Shown here piece by piece: positions 51,684 through 60,583 of a stretch of 64,000 nucleotides of DNA. Below the pieces are notes generated by a model that had not been told where the DNA came from, searched no databases, and saw only the letters and a list, made by a program, of their open reading frames with translations. Where the stretch lies: positions 1 to 64,000 of the forward strand of contig NZ_JACZCQ010000014.1 of the NCBI RefSeq assembly GCF_014904705.1, in the 5' to 3' direction. The stretch comes from Nisaea sediminum. Lineage in GTDB: Bacteria; Pseudomonadota; Alphaproteobacteria; Thalassobaculales; Thalassobaculaceae. Both the position numbers and the translations under genes were made by a program. The number at the start of each line of letters is the position of its first letter. The first letter of the stretch is position 1.

Positions 51684-53072
51684 TCATGGCTCACGCATTG
51701 CCTGATCCAGGCTCTGGCTCAACGGCGTGACGATATACTCGAACAAAGTCCGCTCGCCAACGGAGATCAATGCCGAAACTGTCATGCCGGCCGTGAGCTT
51801 CACGCCCGGTAGATTGTGCGCCAGCGACACCGGATCGATCGAAATACGTGCTTCGAAGGACTCCTGCCCTCTCTCATCTCGAATGACGTCGGCCGAAACC
51901 GACGTCAAAGTGCCTTCGATCGGCGGCGTTGTCCTGGGATTGAATGCGGAGAGCTGAAGTTGCACAGGCGCGCCGACCAGAATGACGTCGACATCCTTTT
52001 GTTTGATTTTAGCTGTGACGATCAGCTGATCATCGAGAGGAACGATGGTCATAAGCGGTTCGGCAGGGCGAACGACGCCATTCAGGGTATGGACATTCAG
52101 GTTGACCACCTGTCCGCTGCGCGGCGCCCTTATCTGAATGCGTTCGCGGCGATCGCGCCAGACGTTTTCCTGTTCTTGAAAGTCGACGAGCCGGACAGCA
52201 TTGGACCTGAGGCGATCCGAGATTTCTCTCTCCCGCTCATTCGCAAAGGCTTCGAGCCTCAGCTTCTGCTCGTTGATCTCCTGCTTTAATTGCGCGATGA
52301 GCGCTTCTAACTGGCCGGCGGTACCCCTCAGGGATTCCTTTCCGCGCTCCAGGGCCAGCAGCCTCGGTTTGCGCTCGAGACCCTTCTCGTAAAGAGCCCG
52401 GACTCCGTCAAGTTCCTCCTCGACGATCTCGATCTGCCGGCGCGTCGATTCCAGACGTTCGACCGATCCTCTGATCTGGGTCTGGAGTTGCCCGATCCTT
52501 TCGGTGACCAGCACTTTCTGGTCATTTGTGGATCGGCGCGTTTTTTCGAACAGGCTCGTTTCCCGCGCTACCAAAGCTGCGATCTGGGGATCGTCCAACT
52601 GACTCATGATCCGCTCGGGAAACTCGATTTCCGGTCGGTCGTCACGTTCCGCTTCCAGGCGCGCGCGCTCGGCGAGCAACGTCAGAATCTGATTTTGGAG
52701 CTGGGCGTACTGGGACTCTGTCTGGAGCGGATCGAGGCGGACCAGCACGTCACCCTGATCGACCGTCTGCCCCTCATGAACGAGGATCTCTTTGACGATC
52801 CCGCCTTCTAAATGCTGGATCACCTGCTCTTCGCTGATGACATGGAGCTTGCCCTGGGCGCGGACCGCGCTCGCGAGGGGCGCGACGTATGACCAGCCGC
52901 CAAAGACCACAAGGAAGAGAAAGAGGACACTCCAGCCGAACAGGGATGCTCCGGTCCAGCTCCTTGATGAGATCTGAAATTCGCCGGAGACCGCTCTCAC
53001 CTGATCCCGTGCGGGGATCGGCAGGCGCTTCTGAAGTAAATCTCCGTCAATCGCGGGCACGGAATTAGCCAT
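51684..53072 (-). CDS. HlyD-family type I secretion periplasmic adaptor
   Basis: A 462-residue membrane fusion protein. One membrane helix at about 44-66 ('LFGWSVLFLFLVVFGGW') anchors it; 'VISEEQVIQHLEGGIVKEIL' is the lipoyl-domain mark of this family, followed by a long coiled coil (about 160-300) and the C-terminal beta-barrel block 'PRSGQVVNLNVHTLNGVV'. It links the ABC transporter to an outer-membrane channel. 12 bp after the ABC gene. No TolC-like gene is in the window, so that partner must be elsewhere. Confidence 0.94.
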   Translation of the reverse strand: MANSVPAIDGDLLQKRLPIPARDQVRAVSGEFQISSRSWTGASLFGWSVLFLFLVVFGGWSYVAPLASAVRAQGKLHVISEEQVIQHLEGGIVKEILVHEGQTVDQGDVLVRLDPLQTESQYAQLQNQILTLLAERARLEAERDDRPEIEFPERIMSQLDDPQIAALVARETSLFEKTRRSTNDQKVLVTERIGQLQTQIRGSVERLESTRRQIEIVEEELDGVRALYEKGLERKPRLLALERGKESLRGTAGQLEALIAQLKQEINEQKLRLEAFANEREREISDRLRSNAVRLVDFQEQENVWRDRRERIQIRAPRSGQVVNLNVHTLNGVVRPAEPLMTIVPLDDQLIVTAKIKQKDVDVILVGAPVQLQLSAFNPRTTPPIEGTLTSVSADVIRDERGQESFEARISIDPVSLAHNLPGVKLTAGMTVSALISVGERTLFEYIVTPLSQSLDQAMREP

Positions 53073-53084
53073 TGAAAGCTCCTA

Positions 53085-54848
53085 TCAACTTTCCGCAATC
53101 GCCTTGGCGGACGGCTGTTCGATTCTCGACTGGTTCACGACACCGCCAATCAACGGCATGACATCGTCGCGATTAGAGAATTTCTGCACCATCCCATTCC
53201 TCAGAACGAGAATCTTGTCCACGATCTGCAGGATATTGGGGCGGTGCAAGATGACGACAACTGTCGCACCGCGGGATTTCAGGATCTCGATCGCGTTCTT
53301 GAGCGCCGTATCGCCTTCGGTATCCAGATTGGCGTTTGGCTCATCCAGAATGACCAGTTTCGGGTCGCCGAGCAGGGCACGGGCGAGACCGACGCGCTGT
53401 CTCTGACCGCCGGAAAGAAGGGTGCCGTTATGGCCGACCTCCGTATCGTATCCCTGTTCCATTTCCAGGATCATGCGGTGCAGACCGGCCATTTCTGCGG
53501 CCTGGATAACCTGTTCGTTCGTGATCGAATCGTCGAACCTCGAAATGTTGTCGCGGATCGTTCCCTCGAAGAGGAGCACCTGCTGCGGCAGGTAGCCGAC
53601 ATGGCGTCCGCGATCCTCGCTCGGCCATCTGTAGACGTCCGCACCATCGAGGCGGACGACGCCAGAGGTCGGATGATCGATACCTGCCAGCAATCGCGCG
53701 AGTGTGGTCTTTCCGGCCGCCGAGGGGCCGATGATTGCCACGGATTCACCGGGCTCGAGTTCGAACGACACCCTGGACAGAATATTCCGCTTCATGCCCC
53801 GAATGCCGTAGTGAACGTTCTCGACCGAGAGTGCGCCCTTAGGCTCCAGCGGATATACACTGTCTTCAGGCTTGCCTTTTTCGCCTTTGAGGATTTGTGA
53901 CAGGGATCTGTATTTCTGGATTGCATCCGAGACCTGTGCCCAGGACCCGACCACGACTTCCAGCGGCATGAGCGCGCGTGAAACCAGAATAACGGACGCC
54001 ATCATTGCACCGCGGGAAAGGCCGCTCGTCGGGTCGACGATCTGGATTGCGGCAACGGTCATCACTGCCATCATGATGCCCATGCGCATCATTTTGATGA
54101 AGGCTTGGACGGTTCCGGACGCCCTGCTGGCATCGCTCTGCAGTGTAAGAGCGAGCCGGTTGTAGGCCGTCCAGGTGGACATTAACGACTTCCGCATCCC
54201 CATCGCTTCGACGATGTCGGCGTTTTCGCTTGCCGAGCGGCTGATCTTGCGCGCCCGGTTTGCAGCCGTCGTCGCCCGCGCCAGGTGCGAGTCCGAAATC
54301 GACCGGTTTATGAGCGCCAGAATCAATAGGATCCCGCCGCCGATTGCGGCCGTCATTCCTATCCCGAAGTTCAGCATGAACAGGACCAGCATGAAGATCG
54401 GAATAAACGGAATGTCCATGAGCATGAAAATGCTCTGGCCAGCGAGAAATCCGCGCAGGCTTTGGAGTTGATCGAGGGCGTCGCTGCCGGCGCCGCCACG
54501 GGTCAGAGCGCCTGTCACAGATTTCTCGAAGAGCTGCGGCGAGATCTGTTCGTCGATCCAGGTACTGACTTTCGTAAAGACGTAAGTACGGGCAATATCG
54601 ACCAGGGCTTGGACGAGCAGTGCTCCCATGGCCATCAGAGCCAGCAGTGTGAGCGTCGCCATGTTGCCTGTGCCGAGAACCCGGTCGAACAGCGAGAACA
54701 TATAGAGCGGCATCGTCAGAACGAGCATGTTCACGACGAAACTGAACACGCCCGCTGTCACGAAGGCATCGCGGCAGGTGCTGAAAATGCGCTGCAGCGG
54801 GTCGTCGATCGTCTGACTCGCGTCTATCGGCGTTTTTGATTTCGCCAT
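53085..54848 (-). CDS. Type I secretion ABC transporter/ATPase (PrtD-type)
   Basis: A 587-residue inner-membrane exporter with a fused ATPase. The first 330 residues hold about six membrane helices ('GVFSFVVNMLVLTMPLYMF', 'LLALMAMGALLVQALV'); the ATPase has Walker A 'GPSAAGKT' at 374-381, signature 'LSGGQRQRVGLARAL' from 478, and Walker B 'LVILDEP' at 498-504. No N-terminal C39-like domain is present, which fits the PrtD/RsaD class of exporters for RTX proteins with a C-terminal signal. ATG at 54848 with AAGAG upstream. First gene of the operon hlyD, two TPR-GTs, fkbM. The RTX gene at 44690 is the obvious cargo. Confidence 0.95.
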   Translation of the reverse strand: MAKSKTPIDASQTIDDPLQRIFSTCRDAFVTAGVFSFVVNMLVLTMPLYMFSLFDRVLGTGNMATLTLLALMAMGALLVQALVDIARTYVFTKVSTWIDEQISPQLFEKSVTGALTRGGAGSDALDQLQSLRGFLAGQSIFMLMDIPFIPIFMLVLFMLNFGIGMTAAIGGGILLILALINRSISDSHLARATTAANRARKISRSASENADIVEAMGMRKSLMSTWTAYNRLALTLQSDASRASGTVQAFIKMMRMGIMMAVMTVAAIQIVDPTSGLSRGAMMASVILVSRALMPLEVVVGSWAQVSDAIQKYRSLSQILKGEKGKPEDSVYPLEPKGALSVENVHYGIRGMKRNILSRVSFELEPGESVAIIGPSAAGKTTLARLLAGIDHPTSGVVRLDGADVYRWPSEDRGRHVGYLPQQVLLFEGTIRDNISRFDDSITNEQVIQAAEMAGLHRMILEMEQGYDTEVGHNGTLLSGGQRQRVGLARALLGDPKLVILDEPNANLDTEGDTALKNAIEILKSRGATVVVILHRPNILQIVDKILVLRNGMVQKFSNRDDVMPLIGGVVNQSRIEQPSAKAIAES

Positions 54849-54883
54849 AAAGCTCTTGCCCGTACAAATTGATCTATCGCTGG

Positions 54884-54889
54884 AGTATA
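54884..54889 (-). promoter_or_regulatory. Candidate extended -10 promoter for the T1SS operon
   Basis: On the minus strand TGCTATACT contains a TATACT -10 box with the extended TGn, 36 bases before the ATG of the ABC transporter. No good -35 box is seen at the right distance. The gap 54849-55046 is divergent, so promoters for both operons must lie here. Confidence 0.35.
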
Positions 54890-55046
54890 GCAGAACAAAG
54901 CGACGCCATTCGAAATGAGAGATGCTCCAAAATTCACTGTATGCCACAGGAACCGAGCTTGCATCGCAACGTCGGGGAATTCATAAGCGCGTACGGTAAG
55001 AGTATCAATGATAATTCGTAGCCTGTGACAACATGGTTCAGTGCCA

Positions 55047-56360
55047 ATGAGAGTCCTTTTCGCCCACCAAAATATGCCCGGCCAGTTCAAGCACCTCGCG
55101 CCTGCATTGGCGGCCGACGGGCATGAGGTGGTCTTCCTCACCAAGCCCAGACGTCCGAACCTCCCCGGCGTGCGCAAGGTCGAGTACGAGCTTCATCGTC
55201 AGGCGGGAACCCCTCCACACCGGTATTTCGACCGTTTCGAGGACCAGATCCTGCACGGCCAGGCGATCACCCGGGTAGCCCTCAAGCTGCAGTCCGAAGG
55301 TTTCTCACCGGACGTAATCTGCGCCCACACCGGCTGGGGCGAGGCGATGTTCCTCAAGGACGTATATCCCGAGGCCCGCCTGCTTGCCTTTAACGAGTTT
55401 TTTTACCGCTCCCACGGTACCGATACCGATTTCGTCAATAAGAAGCCGGACATCGACCGGGATTGCCGGACCCGCGTGCGCAACGCCCACATGCTGCTCA
55501 GTATGGCGGCGGCGGATTGGGGATATGCACCGACCTATTGGCAATGGTCGACCCATCCGAAGGCTTTCCGCGAGGGCATGACGGTGGTTCATGACGGGAT
55601 CGACACCGACGCATGCGTGCGCGAGCCAGACGCCTTTATCGATCTCGCCGACGGACGGCGGCTGACTGCGAAGGACGAGGTCGTCACATATGTCGCCCGG
55701 AACCTTGAGCCTTACCGAGGCTTCGACGTGGTCGCCGGAGCGCTGGAACGGATCCTTCAGGCACGACCGAAAGCTCATATTCTGATCACCGGCGGCGAAG
55801 AGATCAGTTACGGCACTGGCCCCGGCTATGCCGACAGCTGGAAGGACGCATTGATTCCGCACCGGAAACTGGACGCGAGCCGGCTCCATTTTCTCGGCCG
55901 TCTGCCCTACGGGGAGTTCGGACGGATGCTGTCGATCTCCAGCGCGCACATTTATCTGACCTATCCTTTCGTGCTTTCCTGGTCGATGCTCGAAGCGATG
56001 GCGAAGGAATGTCTCGTGGTCGCGAGCGATACGGCCCCGGTTCGCGAAGTGATCAGGCATGGCAAGAACGGGCTGCTCGTCGAATATGGCAATCCCGATC
56101 TTCTGGCGGACGCAGTGATCGACGCCCTGGCGAAAGGCAAGAAAATGAACCCGGTCCGCAAGGCGGCGCGCAAGACGGTCGTCGAGCGGTACGATCTGAA
56201 GAGGGTCTGCCTGCCGATACAGAAAGACATCGTCGAACGGCTGGGGCGTGGCGAGAAACCGGAACCGACCAGCACCATCCCGTCCGACATCGCCGAAGCG
56301 ATGGGATGGAACGCGACGAAGACAAGCGACCTTGCGCTATGGTCCGAACTGGGGGCTTGA
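55047..56360 (+). CDS. GT4-family glycosyltransferase
   Basis: A 437-residue GT-B enzyme. N-terminal 'VLFAHQNMPGQFKHLAPAL' is the acceptor loop, 'VTYVARNLEPYRGFDVVAGA' starts the donor domain and 'LSWSMLEAMAKECLVVASD' replaces the usual EX7E: the first Glu is Ser/Trp ('VLSWSMLEA') but the second Glu is kept. This variant is known in some GT4 enzymes. The ATG at 55047 is chosen over a GTG six bases earlier. The C-terminal 60 residues are poorly conserved. Overlaps the following TPR-GT gene by 22 bp. Confidence 0.88.
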   Translation: MRVLFAHQNMPGQFKHLAPALAADGHEVVFLTKPRRPNLPGVRKVEYELHRQAGTPPHRYFDRFEDQILHGQAITRVALKLQSEGFSPDVICAHTGWGEAMFLKDVYPEARLLAFNEFFYRSHGTDTDFVNKKPDIDRDCRTRVRNAHMLLSMAAADWGYAPTYWQWSTHPKAFREGMTVVHDGIDTDACVREPDAFIDLADGRRLTAKDEVVTYVARNLEPYRGFDVVAGALERILQARPKAHILITGGEEISYGTGPGYADSWKDALIPHRKLDASRLHFLGRLPYGEFGRMLSISSAHIYLTYPFVLSWSMLEAMAKECLVVASDTAPVREVIRHGKNGLLVEYGNPDLLADAVIDALAKGKKMNPVRKAARKTVVERYDLKRVCLPIQKDIVERLGRGEKPEPTSTIPSDIAEAMGWNATKTSDLALWSELGA

Positions 56361-58048
56361 CGCCTTCGCCGGGTGACGAGGCCCGACGCGCGGAACTAAG
56401 GGCGGAAGCGGGAGCGGCCTTTCGCGCCGGCAATATGGCTGCCGCCATCGACATGCTGCGACGCTACGTATGCCTCTTTCCGGAGGACGCGGGCGGATAC
56501 GGCAATTTGCTTGCTGTTGCACGCCGGACCCGGATGAACAGCGACGTGCTTGTCCGTCTCGCCCGTCATGCGCTCTTCCTGGAGCCGGCAGTGCCCGGCC
56601 CGATGGCGGCTCTCCTCACGGCCCTTGCCCAGCGCCGGGAAGCGTTGCCGGCGGAGCTTGAGGAAATCATGTCCCGCTATGGCGGCGCTCAGGAGGTTGC
56701 ACTCGCAAGAGCGATCCAATTGCACCGGCTGGGCCGGCCGGTTTGCGCGGAAACGATCATCCGACGCACTTTGATCGAGATGCCGGACCGTCCGCGGCTT
56801 TATCAGCAACTCGGGTTGCAGCGGCAAGAAGACGGCGGCCGCGATCCCGGCCGGGCGTTCAGGGAGGCGCTTTTCGCCGCGGATGCAAAGAGCCCGGAGA
56901 TGGCGGCGGCGTCCGAGCATCTTGCCGCCAATCTGCACGCGGCCGGCGATCTGCTGCGAGCAGTCGATCTGTATCGCACGGCTTTGGCGCGCGCGCCGGG
57001 GGCCGCAGGCCTTCGTGCCAATCTCGCCGCCGCTCTGGTCGATTGCGGCGAAGCGGAGGCTGCCGAGACCGAGCTTAGGCAGACCCTGATCCTCGACCCG
57101 AAACATCGCGACGGTCTGTGGCTCTCCTCCTGCCTCCGGATCGGCGCCGGCGATCTGTCGGGCGGATACCGGGCGCATCATGTGCGTTGGACGGAGCCTC
57201 ACGAAGGTGCGCGCAGCCTTGAGTTCGGTTCTCTCCCGCTCTGGCTCGGGCAGCCGGTGAAGGGCCGGCGCATCCTGGTCTGGGGCGATTTCGGGATCGG
57301 CGACGAGATCATTTTCGCACCGCTTGCGCAATGGCTGGCGGAGCTGGGAGCCGAGGTGACTCTGGAGACCGATCCGCGTCTGGTCGCGCTCTGCCGGCGC
57401 AGTTTCCCAGGGGTGGCAGTAGAAGCGCGGGACGACGCCCCGCGGCATCTCGAGCGGTTCGACTATCATGTTCCGTCAGCCCTGCTTGCATGCTTCCACG
57501 AGCGGACGGGCCGCTCTCCGGATCTTCATCCGTTCAAGGCGGATCCGGATCGTGTGACCGAACTCGGCGAGGCGCTCGGATCTGCCCGCGGCGGCGCGCG
57601 GTTGGTCGGATTTTCATGGGGTGGCGGCGGCGCGCGGACGTCCTGGTCGAAATCCACTGAACTCACCGAATGGGAGCCTTTGCTGTCCTCTCCGGAGATC
57701 AGGCTCGTAAGCCTTCAGTACGCGGGCGGCGGCGCGTCCGGCGAGCTGCCGGAGCGCATTCTCCCATCGCCTGTCAGCGATCTCCGGAACGATCTCGACG
57801 GTCTGGCCGCCCTCATAGCCTGCCTCGACGCCACGGTCTCGATCTCGGGCATCAATGCGCACATGGCCGGGGCGCTCCGGCGCCCGGGTTTCATTTTGCT
57901 GCCGCGCCTGCCGCTCTGGTTCTGGGGACGCGAAGGAAGCGGCTCGCGCTGGTATCCGAGCCTCCGTCTGTTCCGACGCTCCGATAGTGGCTGGGGGGCT
58001 CCGATCGCGAATCTTTCGGAAAGCGTCAGACGTTTTCTTTCGCTTTGA
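56339..58048 (+). CDS. TPR-repeat protein fused to GT9/GT41-like glycosyltransferase domain, copy 4
   Basis: A 569-residue member of the window's TPR-GT family. The N-terminal 290 residues are Ala/Leu/Arg-rich helical hairpins ('LARAIQLHRLGRPVCAE', 'AVDLYRTALARAPGAAG'); the GT part begins with 'ILVWGDFGIGDEIIFAPL' and ends with 'GSRWYPSLRLFR'. ATG at 56339 lies inside the end of the GT4 gene (22-bp overlap), so translation is coupled; the frame runs on upstream without family resemblance. Its 3' end overlaps the GT8-like gene on the other strand by 23 bp. Confidence 0.8.
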   Translation: MVRTGGLTPSPGDEARRAELRAEAGAAFRAGNMAAAIDMLRRYVCLFPEDAGGYGNLLAVARRTRMNSDVLVRLARHALFLEPAVPGPMAALLTALAQRREALPAELEEIMSRYGGAQEVALARAIQLHRLGRPVCAETIIRRTLIEMPDRPRLYQQLGLQRQEDGGRDPGRAFREALFAADAKSPEMAAASEHLAANLHAAGDLLRAVDLYRTALARAPGAAGLRANLAAALVDCGEAEAAETELRQTLILDPKHRDGLWLSSCLRIGAGDLSGGYRAHHVRWTEPHEGARSLEFGSLPLWLGQPVKGRRILVWGDFGIGDEIIFAPLAQWLAELGAEVTLETDPRLVALCRRSFPGVAVEARDDAPRHLERFDYHVPSALLACFHERTGRSPDLHPFKADPDRVTELGEALGSARGGARLVGFSWGGGGARTSWSKSTELTEWEPLLSSPEIRLVSLQYAGGGASGELPERILPSPVSDLRNDLDGLAALIACLDATVSISGINAHMAGALRRPGFILLPRLPLWFWGREGSGSRWYPSLRLFRRSDSGWGAPIANLSESVRRFLSL

Positions 58049-58742
58049 CCATCGCCTCCTCGGCGAGCCAAAGATCGCCGTAATCGACGTCCTGCCAGTT
58101 CTCGAACCAGGGGCCGCCGCGGGTATAGTGGATCGCGGCCGGGTGGGAGCCGTCGGCCGGTTTGTCGTACCAGCCCTCAAGCCAGTTCCAGGTACGGTCC
58201 ACGGAACCGATCAGCTCGTCGGGAATCCACTGGAAGCGGTGCAGGAACGCGCCCCCCTCCCGATTGACCACCTCCGGAGTGAGTGCGGCGTTGGCCGGGT
58301 GGCCGCAATTGATCAGCATCATGCTGGACCAGTTCTTGCGCGGATAGACGGTCTGCGCCTTGCCGTCCATCTTGGTCCGTTCGGTCGGACGGTAATCGTG
58401 CTGGACGCAGATCAGAGCCTTCTCGTCGTCGGCCAGCGCGAACAGCTTCGCGACGTCGGTGGTCCAGAGAAAATCGCAATCGCAAAACAGCGCCCAGCCT
58501 TCGTAGCCCGCGAGGTGCGGAACAAGGAAGCGGGTATAGGTGAACTCGGTGGACGCCAGCGGATCGGCATCCTTGGAATAGAGTCCCGCCGCGCGCAGGT
58601 CCTCCTGTTTCAGGGGGACGATCTCCAGATCCGCGTCGCTGTGGCGGCGCAGGGAATGCTCGCAGACGTCGTAGGCGATCGGTTCGCGGCTGTCCCAGCC
58701 GATATAGATCCGCAGGGGGCGGGAGCCGGCAACTGCAGTCAT
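58026..58742 (-). CDS. GT8-like glycosyltransferase
   Basis: A 238-residue GT-A-type enzyme. 'RIYIGWDSREPIAYDV' is the N-terminal donor-binding strand, 'ALFCDCDFLW' contains the DxD metal motif as Asp88 and Asp90, and 'HYTRGGPWFENW' near the C-terminus is the block with the conserved His and Gly of GT8-related enzymes. ATG at 58742. Alone on its strand, converging with the TPR-GT gene. The sugar transferred is unknown. Confidence 0.85.
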   Translation of the reverse strand: MTAVAGSRPLRIYIGWDSREPIAYDVCEHSLRRHSDADLEIVPLKQEDLRAAGLYSKDADPLASTEFTYTRFLVPHLAGYEGWALFCDCDFLWTTDVAKLFALADDEKALICVQHDYRPTERTKMDGKAQTVYPRKNWSSMMLINCGHPANAALTPEVVNREGGAFLHRFQWIPDELIGSVDRTWNWLEGWYDKPADGSHPAAIHYTRGGPWFENWQDVDYGDLWLAEEAMVKAKENV

Positions 58743-58916
58743 GATTTACTCCAAACGGACGAATTGCATGTGCGTCTCATTAGCATGCGAGCGGACGGCT
58801 CCAAAGGATTCGCTTTGTCGCAGGGGCGAGAGCGCTTTGCACCGGTCCAGCCATCCTCTATAAACGCAACGCTTTAGATTTCGTCTTCATATTATTCCGT
58901 TGCCGGACGGTTCTTC

Positions 58917-60581
58917 GTGTCAGCCACTCCTGTTTGCGCCATTCATTATCATCCCGATGCCTACAAGGCGGATCGCGTCGGAGTGAAGGGCCGCCATTCC
59001 GCGGGCAGCGGGTTCCTGACCGGACTGTTCCGGCACGGGCGTGCGCCTATGCATGTCAGCGTGACGCCGAACGAGAATCATGCGGCCGAGTTCGCCGCGG
59101 CTGCCCGGCAACGCGATCCCCAAGCACGCGAAATCCGGAACTTCCAGACCATGCCGGCGGCCGGTTCCGCCGCCGAGTGCCTCATGGTTCCGGGCCCTGT
59201 TCTCGACGAGTTCGCCTGGGAGCGCAGGGTCAGGGACCAGCGCGCCTACAGTATCTGCGGCGTGACCCATACCCTGGCGTCGGACCGGATCATTGCCGGC
59301 CTCGCCAATTTTCACATCCTGCCGCTGCAGCCCTGGGATGCCCTGGTCTGCACCTCCCGTGTCGCCCGAGACGTGGTCGAGAACGCGATGGAGACCTACG
59401 CCGACTATCTGGCGCGCAGGACCGGGGCCAAGTGCGAGACTTCCCTGAAGCTTCCGATCATTCCGCTCGGCGTCGACGGTGCGCGCTACGCCGAAGACCA
59501 AGCGGCTCGGCAGTCGTTCCGTGCCGGGATCGGTGCGCGCGACGGCGACTTCGTGATCCTGTTTCTCGGCCGCTTCACCTTCCATGCCAAGGCCCACCCG
59601 GTGCCGATGTATCTCGCGGCCGAACGCGCGGCGAAGCGGCTCACGGACCGGAAGGTCCATCTCGTCATGGTAGGCCAGGCGCCGAACGACAACATCCTGA
59701 AGCTTTTCAGGAGCGGGGCTGAAACCTACACCGATGCGGCCGAAGTTCATTTTGTCGACGGACGGGACGACGATCTCGTCAACGGATCCTGGCAAGGCGC
59801 GGATGTCTTCCTCTCCCTCTCCGACAATATCCAAGAAACCTTCGGGCTGACGCCGATCGAGGCCATGGCGGCGGGCTTGCCGTCGGTGGTAAGCGACTGG
59901 GACGGCTACAAGGACACCATTGTGCACGGCGAGACCGGATTCCGCGTCCCGACGGCCGCTCCCGGCAGCGGAAGCGGGCTCGAATTCGCGGTCAAGTATC
60001 AGACCCGGCGGGACGACTACGATCGTTTCGTAGGCCGGGCCTGCATGTCGACGTCCTGCGATCTGCAGGCGACGGCGGATGCCTTGGTGCAGCTGGCAAA
60101 GGATCCGGAACTGCGCGCCCGGATGGGCGAGGCGGGTCGGGCGAGGGCCCGGACCCACTACGATTGGTCGGTCGTGATCCGGGCCTATGAGGATCTCTGG
60201 CTGGAATTGCGGGAGCTGCGCGCTTCGGCTCCCGAAGTCGCTCCGCGTGGTACGCAGGAAAGCCCACACCCGCTCTACCCGGATCCGTTCGCTATCTTCG
60301 CGCCGCATCCGAGCGCGGTACTTTCCGCCGATACCGTGGTCAGCGCCGATCCGGACTCCGACCTTGACGGGATCGAGGACCTCGCCCGTCATCCGTTCTG
60401 CACCTTCTCGAGCGATCTCATGCTTCCGAGCCGGCTCCTGCCGGACGTGCTCGCCCGCCTGTCCGCCGAGGGGCCGCTTTCGGTCGGTGACATGGAGAGC
60501 ACTGTTGCTCCGGAACTCCGTCGGCATCTCCGCCGTACCCTGCCGTGGCTGGCCAAGTTCGGCCTGATCAAATTGAGCTGA
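58917..60581 (+). CDS. GT4-family glycosyltransferase with C-terminal extension
   Basis: A 554-residue GT-B enzyme. 'FVILFLGRFTFHAKAHPV' begins the donor domain and 'DVFLSLSDNIQETFGLTPIEAMAAGLPSVV' carries the EX7E block with both Glu residues ('QETFGLTPIEA'). After the normal end of the GT fold near residue 440, a further 110 residues follow that look like a small helical domain ('LPSRLLPDVLARLSAEG', 'LRRHLRRTLPWLAKFG'), not recognised. GTG start; 174-bp gap upstream with nothing visible in it. Followed after two bases by a TPR-GT gene. Confidence 0.86.
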   Translation: MSATPVCAIHYHPDAYKADRVGVKGRHSAGSGFLTGLFRHGRAPMHVSVTPNENHAAEFAAAARQRDPQAREIRNFQTMPAAGSAAECLMVPGPVLDEFAWERRVRDQRAYSICGVTHTLASDRIIAGLANFHILPLQPWDALVCTSRVARDVVENAMETYADYLARRTGAKCETSLKLPIIPLGVDGARYAEDQAARQSFRAGIGARDGDFVILFLGRFTFHAKAHPVPMYLAAERAAKRLTDRKVHLVMVGQAPNDNILKLFRSGAETYTDAAEVHFVDGRDDDLVNGSWQGADVFLSLSDNIQETFGLTPIEAMAAGLPSVVSDWDGYKDTIVHGETGFRVPTAAPGSGSGLEFAVKYQTRRDDYDRFVGRACMSTSCDLQATADALVQLAKDPELRARMGEAGRARARTHYDWSVVIRAYEDLWLELRELRASAPEVAPRGTQESPHPLYPDPFAIFAPHPSAVLSADTVVSADPDSDLDGIEDLARHPFCTFSSDLMLPSRLLPDVLARLSAEGPLSVGDMESTVAPELRRHLRRTLPWLAKFGLIKLS

Positions 60582-60583
60582 AG

